Assembly (NCBI RefSeq): GCF_000241955.1
Contig: NC_016818.1
Location: forward strand, 558,001 to 622,000
Length of the DNA: 64,000 nt
Origin: Rahnella aquatilis CIP 78.65 = ATCC 33071
GTDB taxonomy: Bacteria; Pseudomonadota; Gammaproteobacteria; Enterobacterales; Enterobacteriaceae
Reading direction: 5' to 3'
Each line of letters starts with the position of its first letter. The first letter of the stretch is position 1. Below the pieces are notes generated by a model. The model made no database searches and was not told the origin of the DNA. It worked only from the letters and a program-made list of their open reading frames with translations. Positions 35,930-45,901 of this stretch are shown in pieces. A program made the position numbers and the translations under genes.

Positions 35930-37071
35930 GAAATGTCTTCTCCGGGAGAGACAGTCGCAAATACCAAAGCGTCAGCCTGCGACAGAACCAATGATTGCGG
36001 TGCGTAACGGTATTCGGCCATCAGCATCATGAGGGTTATCGTAAAATAGTCAGTGGCAGGGCCGGGTTTTCCCAGCCAGTACGGGATGAACTGTTGTTCT
36101 GGCACAGGGGGATTGGATGCCGGATTTTGCACGCGCAGTTGCCTGCAGCGTTTAAGCGTCAGGATATTCTGTGCGGCAATAGCGGTTTGGTTGTACCACT
36201 GGTCTGAAACGTTCATCGCCGGTGCCTGATATTTCAGGAACAAACCGGCGTTATGTTCAGCTTCCTCTGCTGTGCCTGTCACAGGCCGGTGCAGGCGACA
36301 GCGTGACCTCACCGAACCTGACCCATTGGCAGCAATTAACCATGCGATAGCACCGTCGGTGTGGATCCGGGGTTGATCATTTTCTGGCCACTGGAAAAAT
36401 ATCAGTAACTTAGCGTTGCTATTACCGTCATTTAGCCACTGCGTCGTCTGATCAGCCCAGGGCTTTGTCACGGCACCACTGAAGAAATCAGAGACTGCTG
36501 AAAGTGATAAACCCAGTTTTTCCCATGTCAGGGCGAAGGCCCGCCGGGCCGCTTCGTCATCGTTGCAGGGTAAATAAACGTCAAGCGGGTTCCGTAGCAT
36601 TCTGAGGGAAGCGGCTAAGGGAGCCAGTAATTCTTCGAACAGATACAGAAGGGGAGGGCGCGATGGCAGTGAAAATGCCACCTCATTGTTCACTAATGTC
36701 CGGTGTTCAAAAGGGTGCGGGATTTCGGCGGGGAATATGTAGCTGAAATCCAGAATATTCAGACCTGATTGTGCCCATACCTGCCATTTTTCCTGATGCC
36801 ATTCATTTTGCTGCTCCATGCTTTCGGCGTGTTCCGCATTAACGCCGTAACTGAACAACCGCCAGCCGGCAATACCCAGAAACAACACGGTGACGGTAAT
36901 CACTGCGCCAAAGGTTAGCAGTAAAATCCGCGGATCTTTAAGCCAGTACCACAGGCCGCATCCGGCAGCAACGCAGAGCATCACCAGCAAGGAAACACCA
37001 CGCCACCATCCGTTCCACTGAAGGGGGGCCGGATGTTTGACGACATACGGTAGCGGAATATCCCAGGACAT
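35926..37071 (-). CDS. T6SS-associated membrane protein of unknown function
   Basis: A protein of 381 aa with two hydrophobic helices near the N-terminus (about 25-45 and 50-70) and a large soluble remainder. Nothing in it matches a catalytic family I recognise. It lies between PAAR and tssM and overlaps tssM by 4 bp (ATGA), so it belongs to the secretion operon. Similar proteins are recalled directly upstream of tssM in enterobacterial T6SS loci, without assigned roles. Confidence 0.7.
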   Translation of the reverse strand: MSWDIPLPYVVKHPAPLQWNGWWRGVSLLVMLCVAAGCGLWYWLKDPRILLLTFGAVITVTVLFLGIAGWRLFSYGVNAEHAESMEQQNEWHQEKWQVWAQSGLNILDFSYIFPAEIPHPFEHRTLVNNEVAFSLPSRPPLLYLFEELLAPLAASLRMLRNPLDVYLPCNDDEAARRAFALTWEKLGLSLSAVSDFFSGAVTKPWADQTTQWLNDGNSNAKLLIFFQWPENDQPRIHTDGAIAWLIAANGSGSVRSRCRLHRPVTGTAEEAEHNAGLFLKYQAPAMNVSDQWYNQTAIAAQNILTLKRCRQLRVQNPASNPPVPEQQFIPYWLGKPGPATDYFTITLMMLMAEYRYAPQSLVLSQADALVFATVSPGEDIS

Positions 37072-37076
37072 TATCC

Positions 37077-37346
37077 TTATCCTTCAATATAGGTAGTGGG
37101 TAGGCTGCTCAGTACTTTGCAGCCACAGGCACAGACGGCTTGATCGAAAGCCACTTGTTTGCCGTCTGAGAGCCATGTGGGTGTGGTACTCACAATACGA
37201 TTGACGCCATGACCTAAAAGAGGACAAATGACGACATCGCCAATTAACGCGGCAACAATGCCTTCAATAATCATGGTGGATGAAGCAGACATTACAACGC
37301 CACCACTGGTCAGTTTATCGCCCAGCCGTATAATTCCTTTTGGCAT
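37077..37346 (-). CDS. PAAR-repeat protein, T6SS spike tip
   Basis: An 89-aa single-domain PAAR protein that caps the VgrG trimer. It starts MPKGIIRLGDKLTSGGVV and ends in CACGCKVLSS; histidine and cysteines fit the metal-binding tip. There is no C-terminal toxin extension, so effectors would ride on VgrG or be recruited through adaptors. It lies 5 bp from the next gene and 102 bp after the second paralogue. Confidence 0.88.
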   Translation of the reverse strand: MPKGIIRLGDKLTSGGVVMSASSTMIIEGIVAALIGDVVICPLLGHGVNRIVSTTPTWLSDGKQVAFDQAVCACGCKVLSSLPTTYIEG

Positions 37347-37448
37347 GATATTTTTCTCTGTTTATATGTTGGGAGTCAGAAAGGGTAAATTATTAACAAT
37401 TGTCAGGGTTGTTTTAGGGGTAGTAATGAACATCAAAGTTACCTGATT

Positions 37449-38555
37449 TTAAGTGAGGTTATCTTTTTCTGGGTAATAGAAAACATCAAAGATTCCTTTA
37501 TCTAATGTTTGTATAATTGCAGATGGTACCTTTTCATTTCCTGATTGGTTGTTGGTTTTTTTTATTTTTTTAATCTTATGTCTGGAGTATTTTGCAAGAT
37601 TAAGTGTTTCACCGTTAGAGATTTCTAATACGTTGCAAATTTTCTCGAATAATTCACCTGGAGCACGATTTTCATTTTTTATTCCTCTGGTTATAAAGAA
37701 AGTGGTTGTGAATGTGAGAAAAAATATGGTCAATAAGGCATAGAAAAATTTCTCTAAAGTTGGAAATTCGAGGAGACACAAGAATATAAATATTGACGTA
37801 TAAAAAATCCCGGTTAAGACTGTAAATTCTTTAACGTTTGAGTACTTTCTGCCAAAGTGACAATTTTGTGTGGTCGAAATTATCCGTGTCTTTGGGTTAG
37901 CAACAGCGTACATACGATATTCATTATTTTCCGGCATGGCAGCTATTTCTACATAGTCTCCTACCTGCATATTCGAATGGCGTAACCATCCTGAGAAGAC
38001 TCTGCTATCTACTTTCCCAGTGACGTAAATACATTGACTTTCTTTTCTCCTGCCGTCATTAAATCGGGCATGAGGCGCATCCCCGGCAAAAAACTGTAAT
38101 AGTAATAAAAGTGAAGCCCCCTCGTTATCCCGTTTAATTTTCTCTTCGGCGCGGGCTTTTTCGGTACTGTATTCACTGAAGTCAAAGTAACCAATGACCT
38201 TTTTAATTGAGAGTTCTTCGACTATTCCGCTGATTTTAATTAAAGGTTTGGTTGGGGGGAGTTCAGGTAAGGGAGGGAAGCTATTTTTCTCAGCTTCGAC
38301 TTGCCGGAGGTATTCTTTTGCCCTGATAAGGCTAAGTCGGGTCTCCTCTATAAATATTCTGCTATACATTTGATTAGCTGGATCCTCTTTGGAACCCGGG
38401 CGGTTCATTTCGTCATATTCTTTAATTTTTCTAGTTCTGTTTTTTATGTAAAGTTCTAAACTAACAAAACATCCCTCTAATCGGTCTAAATCTTTAAATT
38501 CACTTCTCAGGCAACTGGTGTAGTTGACCAGTCGTTCATCTGTTTCTTTTTCCAT
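37449..38555 (-). CDS. Tandem membrane paralogue B, candidate immunity protein
   Basis: A protein of 368 aa from the ATG at 38555 (MEKETDERLVNY, AAGGA upstream; a TTG six codons further out is unlikely). An N-terminal charged helical part (1-100), a central domain (about 105-200) and two membrane helices (about 258-300) are seen. It is a paralogue of the gene 45 bp upstream. The central domains are about 90% identical at DNA level, while both ends have diverged. Placement after a pore-forming-type effector suggests immunity. I recall this family being named putative T6SS effector in annotations, so the role is open. Confidence 0.65.
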   Translation of the reverse strand: MEKETDERLVNYTSCLRSEFKDLDRLEGCFVSLELYIKNRTRKIKEYDEMNRPGSKEDPANQMYSRIFIEETRLSLIRAKEYLRQVEAEKNSFPPLPELPPTKPLIKISGIVEELSIKKVIGYFDFSEYSTEKARAEEKIKRDNEGASLLLLLQFFAGDAPHARFNDGRRKESQCIYVTGKVDSRVFSGWLRHSNMQVGDYVEIAAMPENNEYRMYAVANPKTRIISTTQNCHFGRKYSNVKEFTVLTGIFYTSIFIFLCLLEFPTLEKFFYALLTIFFLTFTTTFFITRGIKNENRAPGELFEKICNVLEISNGETLNLAKYSRHKIKKIKKTNNQSGNEKVPSAIIQTLDKGIFDVFYYPEKDNLT

Positions 38556-38600
38556 TAATTTATCCTTTATCAATTACATTGACATGGTGATGTCAAATTA

Positions 38601-39710
38601 CTATTGATTGGCATTATCTTTTACTGGGTAATAGTAAACATCGAAACCACCTTGTATTATTATTTGAGGTGTTGAAACAATCCCTTTTTCAGGTTTAATC
38701 CATTCACCTTTTTCTTGTTTATATTTTATTTTCTCTCTGGTGAATTTATCTAGATCTAAAGTATTTCCATTAGGTATGTTTAATGTCGCACAAATTCTTT
38801 CAAAGAGATCGCCAGGTGCTCGAGCATCGTTATTCAACCCCCGGAATAAAACGAAAGAGAATCCTCCAGTAAGGGACAGGTAAATTAGCACGGCATATCC
38901 CCATTCCTCGAGGCTCAGGGAGGCAAAAGATGCGTAAATAAACACCATAAAGAAAAAGAAAATCCCCGTTCCTTTTATAACGTATCTGATGCTAAATCGA
39001 TTTTTTCCGGCATAACATCCGGTAGTGACCGATATTGTTTCCAGTTGAGGTTTAGCCGCAGCATAGATTTTAAAGCCATCATCTTCTGGCATTGCAGCCA
39101 TTTCTACATAATCACCTACCTGAATATTGGTTTGCTTAAGCCAGCCTGAAAAAAATTTCCCGTCAACTTTTCCTTCAACATAAATACATCGTGATTCTTT
39201 TCTCTTGCCATCATTAAACCGCGCATGGGGCGCATCCCCGGCAAAAAACTGTAACAGTAATAAAAGCGAGGCACCCTCGTTATCGCGTTTAATTTTCTCT
39301 TCGGCTCGTGCTTTCTCGGTGCTGTATTCACTGAAATCAAAGTAACCAATGACCTTTTTAATTGAGAGTTCTTCGACTATGCCGCTGATTTTGATTAATT
39401 GCTTTGTTGGGGGGAGTTCAGGGGGAGTAGGGAAAGAATTAATTTCTGCCTGAACTTGCTTTAGGTATTCCTCTGCCCTGATAACACTTAGGCGTGTTTC
39501 ATCTATAAACATTCTCTTATATGCTTCCGGCGAAGACTCTTCTTCCTGGATTGGATTTTTCATTTCATCGTACTCGTTAATTTTTTCAGATCTATGTTCG
39601 ATGTAAATATCTAGGCAATCGAGTGATACTTCAAGTCGTTCTAGATCTCTATATTCGCTTCTTAGGCAACTAGTGTAGTTGACTAGTTGCTCATCTGTTT
39701 CTTTTTCCAT
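38601..39710 (-). CDS. Tandem membrane paralogue A, candidate immunity protein
   Basis: A protein of 369 aa that starts MEKETDEQLVNYTSCLRSEY. It shares the layout of its downstream paralogue: a charged helical N-terminus, a conserved centre (ELSIKKVIGYFDFSEYSTEK ... HARFNDGKRKE) and two membrane helices (about 255-300). It begins 12 bp after the effector gene, the position normally held by the cognate immunity gene. Membrane location fits protection against a pore-former. There is no direct proof. Confidence 0.68.
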   Translation of the reverse strand: MEKETDEQLVNYTSCLRSEYRDLERLEVSLDCLDIYIEHRSEKINEYDEMKNPIQEEESSPEAYKRMFIDETRLSVIRAEEYLKQVQAEINSFPTPPELPPTKQLIKISGIVEELSIKKVIGYFDFSEYSTEKARAEEKIKRDNEGASLLLLLQFFAGDAPHARFNDGKRKESRCIYVEGKVDGKFFSGWLKQTNIQVGDYVEMAAMPEDDGFKIYAAAKPQLETISVTTGCYAGKNRFSIRYVIKGTGIFFFFMVFIYASFASLSLEEWGYAVLIYLSLTGGFSFVLFRGLNNDARAPGDLFERICATLNIPNGNTLDLDKFTREKIKYKQEKGEWIKPEKGIVSTPQIIIQGGFDVYYYPVKDNANQ

Positions 39711-39722
39711 GGAAGTATCCTG

Positions 39723-42488
39723 TCAATATTTCAGTCGAAAATGGGTGTTAATATCCTGTTGGCGTTTTCTTCTCTCGTCTTCTGCTTTTTTAATTTCTTC
39801 TTCAGAAAGAGGTAGGTTAAATACTATCTGCATAGCAGTATGTAATAATTCTTCCTGTTTTTGTACTAACGCAGATATGTCGTATGCAGTTAAATACATT
39901 GTATTATGATTATTTGATTTTGTTCCGAACACGGTTTGTTCACACCAGTCCTGAATTTCATTATCAGTCCACATTTCGTATAGCATCTGAGCGAAAACTA
40001 TAGCAACCATCACCTGCCAGGTTGACATAAACCCAACTAGTCTTGTTACTCCTAATCCTATTCCTTCAGTAGCTGTCGATAAAAGTGTAAACTTAAGTCC
40101 TTGTTTGCCCATCGCAGCCAGTACTTTGTTCTTACTGAGCAAAATGTCATTGATCGTACTGAGAGCAAATGCTGTATCTGAAGAAAACTTTGCAAATGAA
40201 AGAACGACTGACCATGAAACCCAACCTTTCTTTTCCCCTTTGTCAAAAATATCACGGATATCCATAATAACCGTGAGTCCGGCCGCAACGCTCCCCAATG
40301 AGGCTGCTCTCATTTTCCAGATATTTGCCTTAATCTCAATTTCAATGACGTTCCTGTATGCTTCTTCAATCATGGCTGCGAGTGAACTGCCTGCAAATAA
40401 CAAAGGGATGCTTAGTGCCGTTATATCTTTAACAGATCCCTTACTGCTTTCTGCCAGGCTTAATGCCAGTATTGAATACATTATTATGCCCAAAGATTTA
40501 ATGCGAAATAACTTTATCGTTTCTTTACCTTTGACACTCTCATTGAGTTTATTATATTTATTTTTGAATTCATCTAAGTCGCTAAGGTTTTTATCAATCT
40601 GACTCAATTTATTATCACGGATCTTCTGTATATTCTCCCTCGCCTCAGCCGTGAATATACTCTCTCCCGCAGGATGGGCGATTGCGTCATTCATCATTTT
40701 GACTAGCTGGTCTTTTGCAACGCCGGAATCCAAAAGAAATAATGCCCTGAGCGCTTTACCCTGAAAGGTATCCACCACGGTGCCGGCCAGTACCTGATTG
40801 GTCATGGTGGTGAGGGCGCGGTCACCAAACCCCATAATCCTTTGTGTCAGGGATTGCGCCTGGCCGGATGACATCATGGCGGTTAATGCCCTGTCCACGG
40901 CGTCAGCATAAACTCCCAGGTTATTGAGGATAAACTGCGTATCTGTTTTTATTTGCTCACCTGCCGAGGGCGCTTTCTGGCTTTTTATCTGTGCCAGTAA
41001 CGGATTGACGGAGGTCATGACCGCCGGGCTGTTAAAAAACTGATAGCGCCAGAGCAGGTTCTTATTGTCCAGCGTGGAATAGCTGTCAGCCCACGTATTA
41101 ATCTGCGCCTTTCCCGTCTCACTCAGATTTATCGACGCCAGCGCGTAACCGACCATTTCCCGGTAATTAAGGTGGTCCTGAGTCAGGTCAGAGTTGAAAT
41201 CGTCAATGCAGGCAATAAACAGAGGATGCTGTAACCACAGCAGGCGCAGCCCGATAAGGATGCCTGTTTTTTCCTCTACGGTACGGGTCAGTTCCCCGTA
41301 AGCGATTTCAAAATCCGTGATCCAGCGCTGTTCAAACTTATCCGCGTATTTCTGCCAGGCTTTGTTCACTGCATTGAGTTTCCATTTCGCCCGGCTTTCT
41401 GCGTATATTTTTTCCAGTTCTTCATAGGAGGGCGTCGTCCCCTTCAGGTCGAATCCGGCCCCGTTCAGCACCGTTTCAATACTGTGCCGTGAAGCCTTCT
41501 CCGGGAAGGTCTGGTCAAACTGCTGTTCTTCAGCCTGTCTGATGACCCGCTCCAGCCCTTTGATATCGTAATAGGTCGCAAACTCCACGCCCAGCTCATC
41601 GCGGTAGCGTTTATGCATCAGCGTCATGTCATCACACCAGCTGGTCAGCTCATGCGCGATGCCAATCGGGTCATTGACTGCCATGATAAGCGGTTTTACC
41701 GGCGTGCCGTCGGGTAACGTGCCGCGCGATGCTAAAGCGGTCAGGGTCACGCTTTCTTTTCCGGCACGTTCAGTGCTCCAGGGGTAAAGCGTGGTGCGCG
41801 GACGAACAGCATCGGCCGCAAAAGTGTAAAACGGCGGGGGGTCGGGTATGTCGCTGATACTGGAAATGTTGCTGATACGGGAAATATCAGTGGAAAAAGG
41901 TAACTTCCCGGCGGGACAGGCAGGCCCCGGCGGCTGATAATCAAGTACGGTTTGCAGGGGCGCCTGCGTGGCCTGTGCAATGCCTTTTTCCTCTTCGGGA
42001 GCGGTCCATTGCCAGGGTTCTACCTGCTGCATACGCGCCTTTCGTTTACCGGCATCAGTGGCATAAATGTCCAGCAGGGCCGGGTTCCATTTAGCCGGTG
42101 TATAAGCCAGCCAGAGCGTGCTGGTGAGAGCCAGCTTATCCAGCACAATGAATTCAATATTGGCGGATTTATGGAAACCTCTTTCGCAATCCGACGTGTA
42201 TTTGGGCTGTGCGGAAAGGGCGTCATTCTGCTTCCACAGTCCGCCATCTGGCGTGATGCTCCAGGTTTCCCAATGTGCATCGGCTTCGTACCAGACGTAT
42301 AAAAAACCGGCGCGCATGGCGCGTAAACCGTAGTCATAACCGGTGGTTTTAGGGAAATCGATTTCAGGTTTAGCCCATCCCGGCAGTTTAGGGGAGAGTG
42401 AGTCCGGTATCGGGGCATAACGCACCGGCAGGATGGCCGGGCCGCCCGGCTGACAGCGGGGACAAATTACGACTTCAGGCTGACTCAT
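39723..42488 (-). CDS. VasX/BTH_I2691-type T6SS effector, probable pore-former
   Basis: A protein of 921 aa from the ATG at 42488. That start overlaps the DUF4123 stop (ATGA) and has AAGGAG upstream; a longer 16-residue extension is not supported. The N-terminus (SQPEVVICPRCQPGGPAILPVRYAPI) with a CxxC pair followed by GYDYGLRAMRAGFLYVWYE is the VasX N-terminal region. A long helical middle is followed, after residue 640 or so, by about five hydrophobic helices, the layout of colicin-like pore-forming effectors. The adaptor gene upstream and the two membrane paralogues downstream fit an effector-immunity module. The target membrane is inferred. Confidence 0.8.
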   Translation of the reverse strand: MSQPEVVICPRCQPGGPAILPVRYAPIPDSLSPKLPGWAKPEIDFPKTTGYDYGLRAMRAGFLYVWYEADAHWETWSITPDGGLWKQNDALSAQPKYTSDCERGFHKSANIEFIVLDKLALTSTLWLAYTPAKWNPALLDIYATDAGKRKARMQQVEPWQWTAPEEEKGIAQATQAPLQTVLDYQPPGPACPAGKLPFSTDISRISNISSISDIPDPPPFYTFAADAVRPRTTLYPWSTERAGKESVTLTALASRGTLPDGTPVKPLIMAVNDPIGIAHELTSWCDDMTLMHKRYRDELGVEFATYYDIKGLERVIRQAEEQQFDQTFPEKASRHSIETVLNGAGFDLKGTTPSYEELEKIYAESRAKWKLNAVNKAWQKYADKFEQRWITDFEIAYGELTRTVEEKTGILIGLRLLWLQHPLFIACIDDFNSDLTQDHLNYREMVGYALASINLSETGKAQINTWADSYSTLDNKNLLWRYQFFNSPAVMTSVNPLLAQIKSQKAPSAGEQIKTDTQFILNNLGVYADAVDRALTAMMSSGQAQSLTQRIMGFGDRALTTMTNQVLAGTVVDTFQGKALRALFLLDSGVAKDQLVKMMNDAIAHPAGESIFTAEARENIQKIRDNKLSQIDKNLSDLDEFKNKYNKLNESVKGKETIKLFRIKSLGIIMYSILALSLAESSKGSVKDITALSIPLLFAGSSLAAMIEEAYRNVIEIEIKANIWKMRAASLGSVAAGLTVIMDIRDIFDKGEKKGWVSWSVVLSFAKFSSDTAFALSTINDILLSKNKVLAAMGKQGLKFTLLSTATEGIGLGVTRLVGFMSTWQVMVAIVFAQMLYEMWTDNEIQDWCEQTVFGTKSNNHNTMYLTAYDISALVQKQEELLHTAMQIVFNLPLSEEEIKKAEDERRKRQQDINTHFRLKY

Positions 42489-43525
42489 GACAACAGCTCC
42501 TTGTTTTTGTGCGTGGCGGCAGTTAAGTGCTGACATTCATCCGCCAGCCGCTGCCAGTCCTTTGATGTGAGTGCGCAAATGCGCTGGCGATAGCGTATAT
42601 CGACCGGCTGAGTCTCTGTGGATAGCAGATATTGAAACTCAGGGCTCAGATCGATGTGCGGGTGATAGCGCAGGACGTGAAAGGCAAATAATGCGCGCTC
42701 ATCAAAGGTGGTAATGACGGGCGAATGGGCAATGCGTTGCAACGCGAGTTCTGCCATGCTTCGTAATGCAGCCTCGCTCCTGCGTGAATCGTGCCTGGTC
42801 AGATCGCGGTATTGCCTGAGCGCCTGATTAATGATCCCGACGCGTTCCAGCATTGCATTGTCATTTTCCTGCAAGGCCAGGGAGAAGGTCAGCAAAGGTT
42901 GCGGGGATGTGGTGTGTCGGCGGGAAACAAGCCGGCCGTCGCCGTCCGGGAAATGCCACCCTGACAGGATGCCCAACATGCGCTGTTGCTGGAAACTACT
43001 CAGGTGCGGCCATAGCGTGTTATTCACTGCCGGATCAAAGTAACGCAGCAAAATATTGCCGCCTTCCTTCAGCTTTTGTACTGCAGTACTGCCTAACTGA
43101 CGGGCAACAACGCTGGCAGGCTGCATGCTGGTCAGCCAACCGCACAGGGTGCGACCGCAACCGGCCATCAGTTTTGCCGGATCGATTTCCTGCAGTGACC
43201 GGATGATACTTTCCTGCAGCAAGGTTTGATCCTCTGGCCGGGTGAGGTCGAGTGTTATCAGCCACGGGTAATAAGATTGTGGTATTGAGGCATGCCGCAA
43301 GGCGACGGGTTCCGGGCGGCGTTCTGTCAGGGTGATAAGCCAGGGAGACGTAATGTTAAGTTCCAGTTTCGCCGGATCAATCAACAGAAATACGTTTTCT
43401 CCGTTTCGGAGCAGATGTTCACTCAGTTCGTTAAAGATTGTTGTCGCTTGTTGTTTAATTGCCGTATCGCCGTAATCAAACAACACCTTTTCTTTGTCAT
43501 ATTCCAGAGTCGTCATTTCATTCAT
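42485..43525 (-). CDS. DUF4123 T6SS effector adaptor (Tap/TEC)
   Basis: A 346-aa protein of the DUF4123 type, chaperones that load an effector onto VgrG. The N-terminal half (NVFLLIDPAKLELN ... PWLITLD...) and the central GCGRTLCGWLTS, LLRYFDPAVNNTLWPHL follow the family. It lies 3 bp after vgrG and overlaps the effector gene, the standard vgrG-adaptor-effector order. The cargo should be the VasX-like protein. Confidence 0.83.
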   Translation of the reverse strand: MNEMTTLEYDKEKVLFDYGDTAIKQQATTIFNELSEHLLRNGENVFLLIDPAKLELNITSPWLITLTERRPEPVALRHASIPQSYYPWLITLDLTRPEDQTLLQESIIRSLQEIDPAKLMAGCGRTLCGWLTSMQPASVVARQLGSTAVQKLKEGGNILLRYFDPAVNNTLWPHLSSFQQQRMLGILSGWHFPDGDGRLVSRRHTTSPQPLLTFSLALQENDNAMLERVGIINQALRQYRDLTRHDSRRSEAALRSMAELALQRIAHSPVITTFDERALFAFHVLRYHPHIDLSPEFQYLLSTETQPVDIRYRQRICALTSKDWQRLADECQHLTAATHKNKELLS

Positions 43526-43528
43526 CCT

Positions 43529-45901
43529 TTAACTCAGGCTTACCGTCGGTCCCTGACCCGCCGCCGCTTCGTCTATCATCGAAGCGCAGTGTTCCGGTAA
43601 TTTCAGCGATGCATTCTGGCTGTCCGGCCCGACTTTTTGCAGCGTGGCACTTTTCACCGACACACTGCCCGGCCCGCCGATTTCCACGTTACCGCCTTTG
43701 ATGCGAATAAAACCGCCGCCGCATTCAAGCAGCAGTTCGGTTTTGGCTGAAACAGTCACTTTGCCGTCGCTGCTGGCGATCGACATGTCTTTCTTCGAGA
43801 ACATATCCAGTGCATCACTTTGCGCCTGGATCTGTATCCTGCCGGCGGCGGCAAACATTTTGATGCCCATGGCTTTGGCGAACAGACTGAGAATTTCCCC
43901 TGAGGCGATACGCAGTTTTTGCGCGATGCTGATATCGGCATTCTTGCCTGCTGTGGCAATCAGGTTTTCACCGGCGGAGAGTTGCAGGCTGGCTGGGGTA
44001 ACTTGCGCGATCCCGGCGGGTGCAGAGAGAAGCAGGGCGCGCTGTTGTAATTGTTTAAGCGTGTCATTCATCAGGCTGGCCTGTTTTTCGATATCGGCCA
44101 GCTCTGCTTTGGCCATTTTCGCGGCGGTGTGAAGGCTGATCGCTTCACGATGTGCCGCTTCCAGTTCGTCAAGCGCTTCATGCATATCGAGAACTTTTCC
44201 CTGCGCCTGAAGCTGACCGTCGGCACTGATAAAAATACCTTTGGCGGCACGGATGGCACCCCAGTGATCTGTTCGCAGTTCGAACCCTTCACCACGCTGT
44301 TCTTTCTTGTTATCCACCAGGTGCCCGATACTGACCTGACTTTTACCGTATTCCGTGGCGACTTTGACATGCTCTTTACCGCGTTCGTCATCGAGCCTGA
44401 GTTTGTTGTTTGCCGGCGTGCGCAGTACGTTTCGTTTATAGTTTTCAATAGTCACATGATCAGGGTGGCGGGAGTCGTGAAGGGCATGAGCGATATACGG
44501 CTTATCGGGATGCCCGCCGTCGAAGGCTACAGCCACTTCCGTCCCTGCCAGCAAAACCAGATGTAACCCGTAAGTATCCCCGGCATAGGCACGGGCCAGA
44601 CGTATCCACGGGCTTTCATAGCCATCTTTCCAGGTATCGAGGTCAAAGTTGAAATTCAGGCGATAGCGGCCATCTTTATCGATATGGCTGTAGATGTCGT
44701 TCGGGCTGATACTGGTGATACGTGCCGGTAAGGTGCCGATTATTTTCGGACGCGCCCGCAACGCAGGACGAAATCCGACGGTTTCACTGTATGGAATGCC
44801 GGTGAAAGTCACCTGATAGGACGTGCTTCGTGATGCGCGGGCAACGGTTCCGGTGATCAGAATGCCTTTCCCGTAGGCCTTCGGAATAATGCCGTCGATT
44901 TCTAACATTTGCCCCGGTGCCAGTCGGGTAGCGTTGGTTTTACCCCATAGCTGATGCTGATCGTTCAGGTCACGTTCATGGCGCAGAAAGGCATAAAACC
45001 CGGCGCTGTCCGGTTCTGGTTTCTGTACGCCGCCTGTTTTCAGAAAGCCTTCGGCATAGTGATAAATATTGCCAGTGGTGGTTTTATCCTCTGACACCAC
45101 ACTGTTTTCCACCGTCAGCGTATTTGCTGCATCGCGATAGTTGTAATCCTTTACCCTGACGGCACTTTCGACGATCTGATGCAGTGCTGACAAAGACCAG
45201 ACGGACTCTGCGGCGTTATCGTTCATGCCCGAGACATCTTTCACCGGCAGTTTGACATCAAACTGGTAGTACTGCTGGGCATCGCCAAATATCACCACTT
45301 CTTCCCTGAGGCGGTTGTCCATTTCGAAAGTAAACCAGATCCCCACTTCGGAAAGCAGGCGGCGGATAAAGTCGAAATCGGACAGTTGCCACTGGGTGAC
45401 TAACTCACGACGCGGATAACTCTGGCTCAGACGAAACTCAAACTGCCAGCCCTGATAACGGTGATTATCCCGCAAGATTTTTTCAACGATTTCCGGTACT
45501 GACATGTTCTGATAAATGGCGCAGCGGCGTGTGTGGTCGAGCAGGACCAAATGTGGTTCAAGGGTCAGGCGGTAGTGTGCTTCATCGCGGGATTCTGACA
45601 AGCGGGCAAACTGAGTGATAACGCCGTGCACCGTGCGTTGTACCTGTGGCGGCGTGAAAATATTGAATGCTGTGGCCGGTAAGGATTGCATGATGAACGA
45701 GGCGTCCTGCATCAGAATAGTCTGCGGATCGATGTCCTGAATCACGCTGGTGACGTCGACGACATAACGGTAGGCCCGGCTCAGATGTTCTCTGGCGACA
45801 AAAGACTCAACATCGAGGGGGGCAGTACTGTTGTGTACGGCGAGCTGATAGCGGTTTAGGGAGCTGACAATGTTCAGTGGCGTTGAGGAGGCAATATCCA
45901 T
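43529..45901 (-). CDS. vgrG: T6SS spike protein VgrG
   Basis: A 790-aa VgrG (TssI). The gp27-like domain (about 1-380), the OB-fold gp5-like part (HIDKDGRYRLNFNFD ... DTYGLHLVLLAGTEVAVAFDGGHPDKPYI) and a DUF2345 beta-helix (about 600-750, repeated short strands such as GGGFIRIKGGNVEIGG) are in the normal order. The last 40 residues contain no recognisable enzymatic domain, so it appears to be a structural spike. The next gene encodes a DUF4123 adaptor. Confidence 0.93.
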   Translation of the reverse strand: MDIASSTPLNIVSSLNRYQLAVHNSTAPLDVESFVAREHLSRAYRYVVDVTSVIQDIDPQTILMQDASFIMQSLPATAFNIFTPPQVQRTVHGVITQFARLSESRDEAHYRLTLEPHLVLLDHTRRCAIYQNMSVPEIVEKILRDNHRYQGWQFEFRLSQSYPRRELVTQWQLSDFDFIRRLLSEVGIWFTFEMDNRLREEVVIFGDAQQYYQFDVKLPVKDVSGMNDNAAESVWSLSALHQIVESAVRVKDYNYRDAANTLTVENSVVSEDKTTTGNIYHYAEGFLKTGGVQKPEPDSAGFYAFLRHERDLNDQHQLWGKTNATRLAPGQMLEIDGIIPKAYGKGILITGTVARASRSTSYQVTFTGIPYSETVGFRPALRARPKIIGTLPARITSISPNDIYSHIDKDGRYRLNFNFDLDTWKDGYESPWIRLARAYAGDTYGLHLVLLAGTEVAVAFDGGHPDKPYIAHALHDSRHPDHVTIENYKRNVLRTPANNKLRLDDERGKEHVKVATEYGKSQVSIGHLVDNKKEQRGEGFELRTDHWGAIRAAKGIFISADGQLQAQGKVLDMHEALDELEAAHREAISLHTAAKMAKAELADIEKQASLMNDTLKQLQQRALLLSAPAGIAQVTPASLQLSAGENLIATAGKNADISIAQKLRIASGEILSLFAKAMGIKMFAAAGRIQIQAQSDALDMFSKKDMSIASSDGKVTVSAKTELLLECGGGFIRIKGGNVEIGGPGSVSVKSATLQKVGPDSQNASLKLPEHCASMIDEAAAGQGPTVSLS

